Shown here one piece after another: positions 7,161-9,790 of a DNA stretch of 9,790 nt. Position 1 is the stretch's first letter. Each line of letters begins with the position of its first letter. Under the pieces are notes generated by a model. It had not been told where the DNA came from. It searched no databases and worked only from the letters and a program-made list of their open reading frames with translations. A program made the translations under genes and the position numbers. This DNA comes from Bacillota bacterium (GTDB lineage Bacteria > Bacillota > Dethiobacteria > Dethiobacterales > Dethiobacteraceae). The stretch spans positions 1 through 9,790 of the forward strand of contig DUUE01000340.1 of the NCBI GenBank assembly GCA_012841735.1, written 5' to 3'.

Positions 7161-7167
7161 CGGGCCG

Positions 7168-9790
7168 GTGAGCTTTGTCCATTTGCGGGTACACAGCGAA
7201 TACAGTTTTCTGCGGGGGGCATGCCGCCTGGAAAGCCTGGTGCTGCGGGCAAAGGAACTGGGCATGCCTGCGGTGGCTTTGACTGATTATGGAGTGTTGC
7301 ACGGAGCGGTGCGTTTTACCGAACTGGCACGCACACACGGTATTATGCCGCTTTTGGGTGTGGAAACAGTGGTGGGCGGGTTGCCGGCAGTGCTTTTGGT
7401 GCGCAACCGCGCCGGCTGGGGAAATCTCTTAAAGCTGGTAAACAGCCTGCAGTTAGCCCGCGCGCAAAAAACTGCGCTTTCCGTGGCGGAGGTGGCAGCC
7501 TGCAGCGAAGGCCTGACAGTGCTGTTACATACATGCGGGGAAAATATGCCGCCTGCGGCGGGGCAGCGTGCAGTGACGGCACGCCGCCTGCTTGAGCAGT
7601 TGCGGCCTTTTTGTGCCGAACTTTATCTTGCCCTGGAAGATGCAGGGCTGCCCGGAACGGAGCGCTGCAACAGGCTCCTGGCGCAGGAGGCGGCGGCACT
7701 GGGGATTCCCCTGGTTGCCACCCATAATGTGCATTATGTGCTGCCGGCCGAGGATACAATCTACCGCATGGTAAACTGCATCCGTACAGGAAGGCCGCTG
7801 GCCGGCGCCCGGCAGGCTTTTCTGCCCGGCAAAGATTACAGCCTGCTGCCGGCGGAAGAGATGCGGCGCCGCCTGCAGGTTTACCCGCAGGCATGTGCAA
7901 ACACGCTGCGTATTGCCGGGCAGTGCACATTTATCCTCAGGCGGGAGGAAATGCACCTGCCTCAGGTCGGCAGTGACGGGGGAGAGCCGGCGGAGACGGT
8001 ACTGCGCCGCCTCTGCAGGGAAGGCATGGTGCGGAGGGGCATGCTGCGCCCGGAGGCGGAAAGCCGCCTGGAACGGGAACTTGCCGTCATTTCTTCCCGG
8101 GGGCTGGCACCGTATTTTCTCATTGTGCATGATATTGTCTGCCAGGCGAGGGCCAGGAAAATTCCTGTGGGTCCGGGCCGGGGATCGGCCGGAGGCAGCC
8201 TGGTGGCTTACCTCCTGGGAATTACCGGCATTGACCCGCTCAAGCACGGACTCTATTTCGAGCGTTTTCTCAGCGAGGACCGTGCCGCCTTTCCCGACAT
8301 CGACCTGGATGTCTGCCAGCGGCGCCGTGAAGAACTGCTTACCTATCTCAGGACACGCTACGGCAACGGCCGGGTGGCCCAGGTTGGCACTTTCAGCACC
8401 CTGGGCGCCAGGGCGGCAGTGCGGGAAGTGGGGAAAGTGCTGGATGTAAGTATGCAGCAGGTAACGGCCGTGGCGGAAGCCCTGCCCCATGTTTCCGGGC
8501 AGGGCGGGATTGACGCCGCCCTGCGCCATTTCCCGGAACTCCAGTCACAGCGTGTGCAGGACAGGGAGGCGCGGGCGGTGCTTGCCGGGGCACGGCGGCT
8601 GGAGGGGCTGGTCCGGCACCTTTCCACCCATGCCAGCGGCGTCATTTTGGGTGTGACGGACCTGGCGGGTACGGCGCCGCTGTGCCGTGGGCCTGCCGGC
8701 GAAGTCCTGACACAGTGGGACAAAGACGATGTGGAAGCCATGGGCTTCCTGAAAATAGATCTGCTTGGTTCACGCAACCTGACCATTATTCATGATACGC
8801 TGGCATCAGTCAAGCGGCGCCGGGGGGAGGCGCCGTCTGTGGAGGAGATCCCGGACGCTGACGCGGAAACATATGAGATGTTGCGGCGCGGTGAGAGCCT
8901 GGGCTGCTTTCAGCTGGAAAGCACCGGCATGCGCCGCGTCCTGCGCCTGCTGGCGCCCCGCCGGCTGGAAGATCTCATCCATTTGCTGTCTCTCTACCGC
9001 CCCGGCCCCTGGGAAAGCGGCATGGTGGAAAGATTTGTCGCCCGCCGCCGCGGAGCGGAAGAAACCACCTGCCCGCACCCGTCTTTGGCTCCCATCCTGG
9101 CGGAAACTTACGGGGTGGTTTTATACCAGGAGCAGGTGATGCGGATTGCCTGTGAAGTGGCCGGGTATACACCCGGCGAGGCCGACTCCCTGCGGCGGGA
9201 GCTGGGGCACCGCCAGCCTGCCCGGCAGGACTGCCACCGCCGGAAATTTGTGCGCGGTGCCAGGGAAAAGGGGCTGACGGCGGCGGAGGCGGAAGATGTT
9301 TTTGCCTATCTCTGCCGTTTTGCCGGCTACGGCTTTAACAAGGCTCACGCAGTTGCCTATGCCCTTGTTTCCTACTGGACCGCCTACCTGAAGCGGCATT
9401 ACCCGGTAGAATTCTATGCGGCACTGCTGTCGGCCGGTTTCGGCTACTACGGCATGACCGTTTATGTCCATGAGGCCCGCCTGCGGGGGATTCCGGTATT
9501 GCCCCCGCAAATCAATAAAAGCAGTTACTTGTTCCTGCCCGAGGGAAACTGCGTGCGCACGGCACTGCCGCTGGTGCGGGATGTGGGAAGCTGCGGGGTG
9601 GCCGCCATTATGCGTGCCCGTGAAAGCGGCCCCTTTACTTCGCTGCAGGATTTTTGCCGGAGGGTGGGGCGGTCCGCCCTGCGCCGCAGTGCCCTGGTGC
9701 ACCTGATTAAAGCGGGTGCTTTTGACGGTCTGGGGTTGAACCGCCGGCAGGCGCTGTCTGTCCTGGACCGGGTTCTGAAAGGGACGGCGC
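7168..9790 (+). CDS. DnaE-type DNA polymerase III alpha subunit, probable SOS-induced DnaE2/ImuC-like second polymerase (3' end outside window)
   Basis: This is a C-family DNA polymerase, with 874 residues visible and no stop. The GTG at 7168 lies 7 bases after GGGAGG (7155-7160) and gives the DnaE start MSFVHLRVHSEYSFLRGA. A PHP domain (about 1-210) is followed by the palm with VGPGRGSAGGSLVAYLLGI (334-352). The catalytic aspartates are Asp377 and Asp379 in PDIDLD and Asp531 in FLKIDLLG. The fingers show FQLESTGMRRVL (581-592), YRPGPWESGM (610-619), YGVVLYQEQVMRIA (648-661) and YGFNKAHAVAYALVSYW (721-737). After these, VLPPQINKS (777-785) and a helix-hairpin-helix region follow. Most PHP metal ligands are replaced (Arg7, Arg16, Tyr41, Asn187), so PHP exonuclease activity is unlikely. 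The short loop after GVETVVGG, the SFLRGA motif and the LHGAVRF motif resemble DnaE2/ImuC, while the fingers look more like ordinary DnaE. With the SOS promoter in front, a damage-induced, error-prone role is inferred. A divergent main replicative DnaE is the alternative. Confidence 0.92.
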   Translation, partial: MSFVHLRVHSEYSFLRGACRLESLVLRAKELGMPAVALTDYGVLHGAVRFTELARTHGIMPLLGVETVVGGLPAVLLVRNRAGWGNLLKLVNSLQLARAQKTALSVAEVAACSEGLTVLLHTCGENMPPAAGQRAVTARRLLEQLRPFCAELYLALEDAGLPGTERCNRLLAQEAAALGIPLVATHNVHYVLPAEDTIYRMVNCIRTGRPLAGARQAFLPGKDYSLLPAEEMRRRLQVYPQACANTLRIAGQCTFILRREEMHLPQVGSDGGEPAETVLRRLCREGMVRRGMLRPEAESRLERELAVISSRGLAPYFLIVHDIVCQARARKIPVGPGRGSAGGSLVAYLLGITGIDPLKHGLYFERFLSEDRAAFPDIDLDVCQRRREELLTYLRTRYGNGRVAQVGTFSTLGARAAVREVGKVLDVSMQQVTAVAEALPHVSGQGGIDAALRHFPELQSQRVQDREARAVLAGARRLEGLVRHLSTHASGVILGVTDLAGTAPLCRGPAGEVLTQWDKDDVEAMGFLKIDLLGSRNLTIIHDTLASVKRRRGEAPSVEEIPDADAETYEMLRRGESLGCFQLESTGMRRVLRLLAPRRLEDLIHLLSLYRPGPWESGMVERFVARRRGAEETTCPHPSLAPILAETYGVVLYQEQVMRIACEVAGYTPGEADSLRRELGHRQPARQDCHRRKFVRGAREKGLTAAEAEDVFAYLCRFAGYGFNKAHAVAYALVSYWTAYLKRHYPVEFYAALLSAGFGYYGMTVYVHEARLRGIPVLPPQINKSSYLFLPEGNCVRTALPLVRDVGSCGVAAIMRARESGPFTSLQDFCRRVGRSALRRSALVHLIKAGAFDGLGLNRRQALSVLDRVLKGTA

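Larger units (their letters stand above)
7114..7166 (+). repeat. Inverted repeat GGCCCGCC / GGCGGGCC around the promoter and ribosome site
   Basis: Bases 7114-7121 are the exact reverse complement of 7159-7166. The right arm overlaps the end of the dnaE-like Shine-Dalgarno GGGAGG (7155-7160) and ends just before its GTG start. The left arm lies in the promoter spacer, upstream of the predicted start at about 7137. The stem can therefore form only in RNA that reads through from cobO, not in RNA from the SOS promoter. A second copy of GGCGGG (7152-7157) offers a weaker alternative pairing. Confidence 0.5.

Noticed and set aside
8792..9139. Plus-strand open frames inside the dnaE-like gene (also 7592-7774, 7895-8449, 9464-9706)
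   Set aside because: They are out of frame with a gene whose conserved polymerase motifs run continuously from 7168 to the window end; no frameshift is needed.

Overview
The window is GC-rich DNA with genes packed tightly on the + strand. It most likely comes from a high-GC anaerobic member of the Bacillota (Clostridia or Negativicutes type). Three things point there: PurF is the Gram-positive form with a propeptide and a [4Fe-4S] cluster; the Shine-Dalgarno sites are strong and AGGAGG-like; and one promoter carries a Gram-positive type LexA (DinR) box. The exact genus cannot be read from the sequence.

Bases 1-6374 are a purine biosynthesis operon in the order purE (3' part only), purF, purM, purN, purH, purD. 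The genes overlap or sit within 35 bases of each other, except for a 118-base gap between purE and purF. Together they cover PRPP to phosphoribosylamine (PurF), to GAR (PurD), to FGAR (PurN), FGAM to AIR (PurM), AIR carboxylation (PurE), and the last two steps to IMP (PurH). purC, purB, purK and purS/Q/L are not in the window. No promoter, PurR box or purine riboswitch is visible inside it; any such control would lie upstream of base 1.

Bases 6375-6556 are a spacer with one perfect 12-bp hairpin (6446-6478). A CobO/BtuR-type cob(I)alamin adenosyltransferase follows (6557-7087), apparently without its own strong promoter or terminator.

The most notable region is 7088-9790. A short AT-rich island holds a near-consensus sigma-A type promoter (TTGTAA, 17 bp, TATAAT) with a LexA-type SOS box, CGAACATATGTTTG, placed at the expected transcription start. 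It drives a long gene, cut off by the window end, for a C-family (DnaE-type) DNA polymerase. All three catalytic aspartates are present but the PHP domain is degenerate, and the N-terminus resembles DnaE2/ImuC. The best reading is a DNA-damage-inducible, probably error-prone or translesion, second DnaE. An inverted repeat around this promoter could also keep read-through messages from cobO from being translated. No RNA genes, mobile elements or CRISPR arrays were seen.
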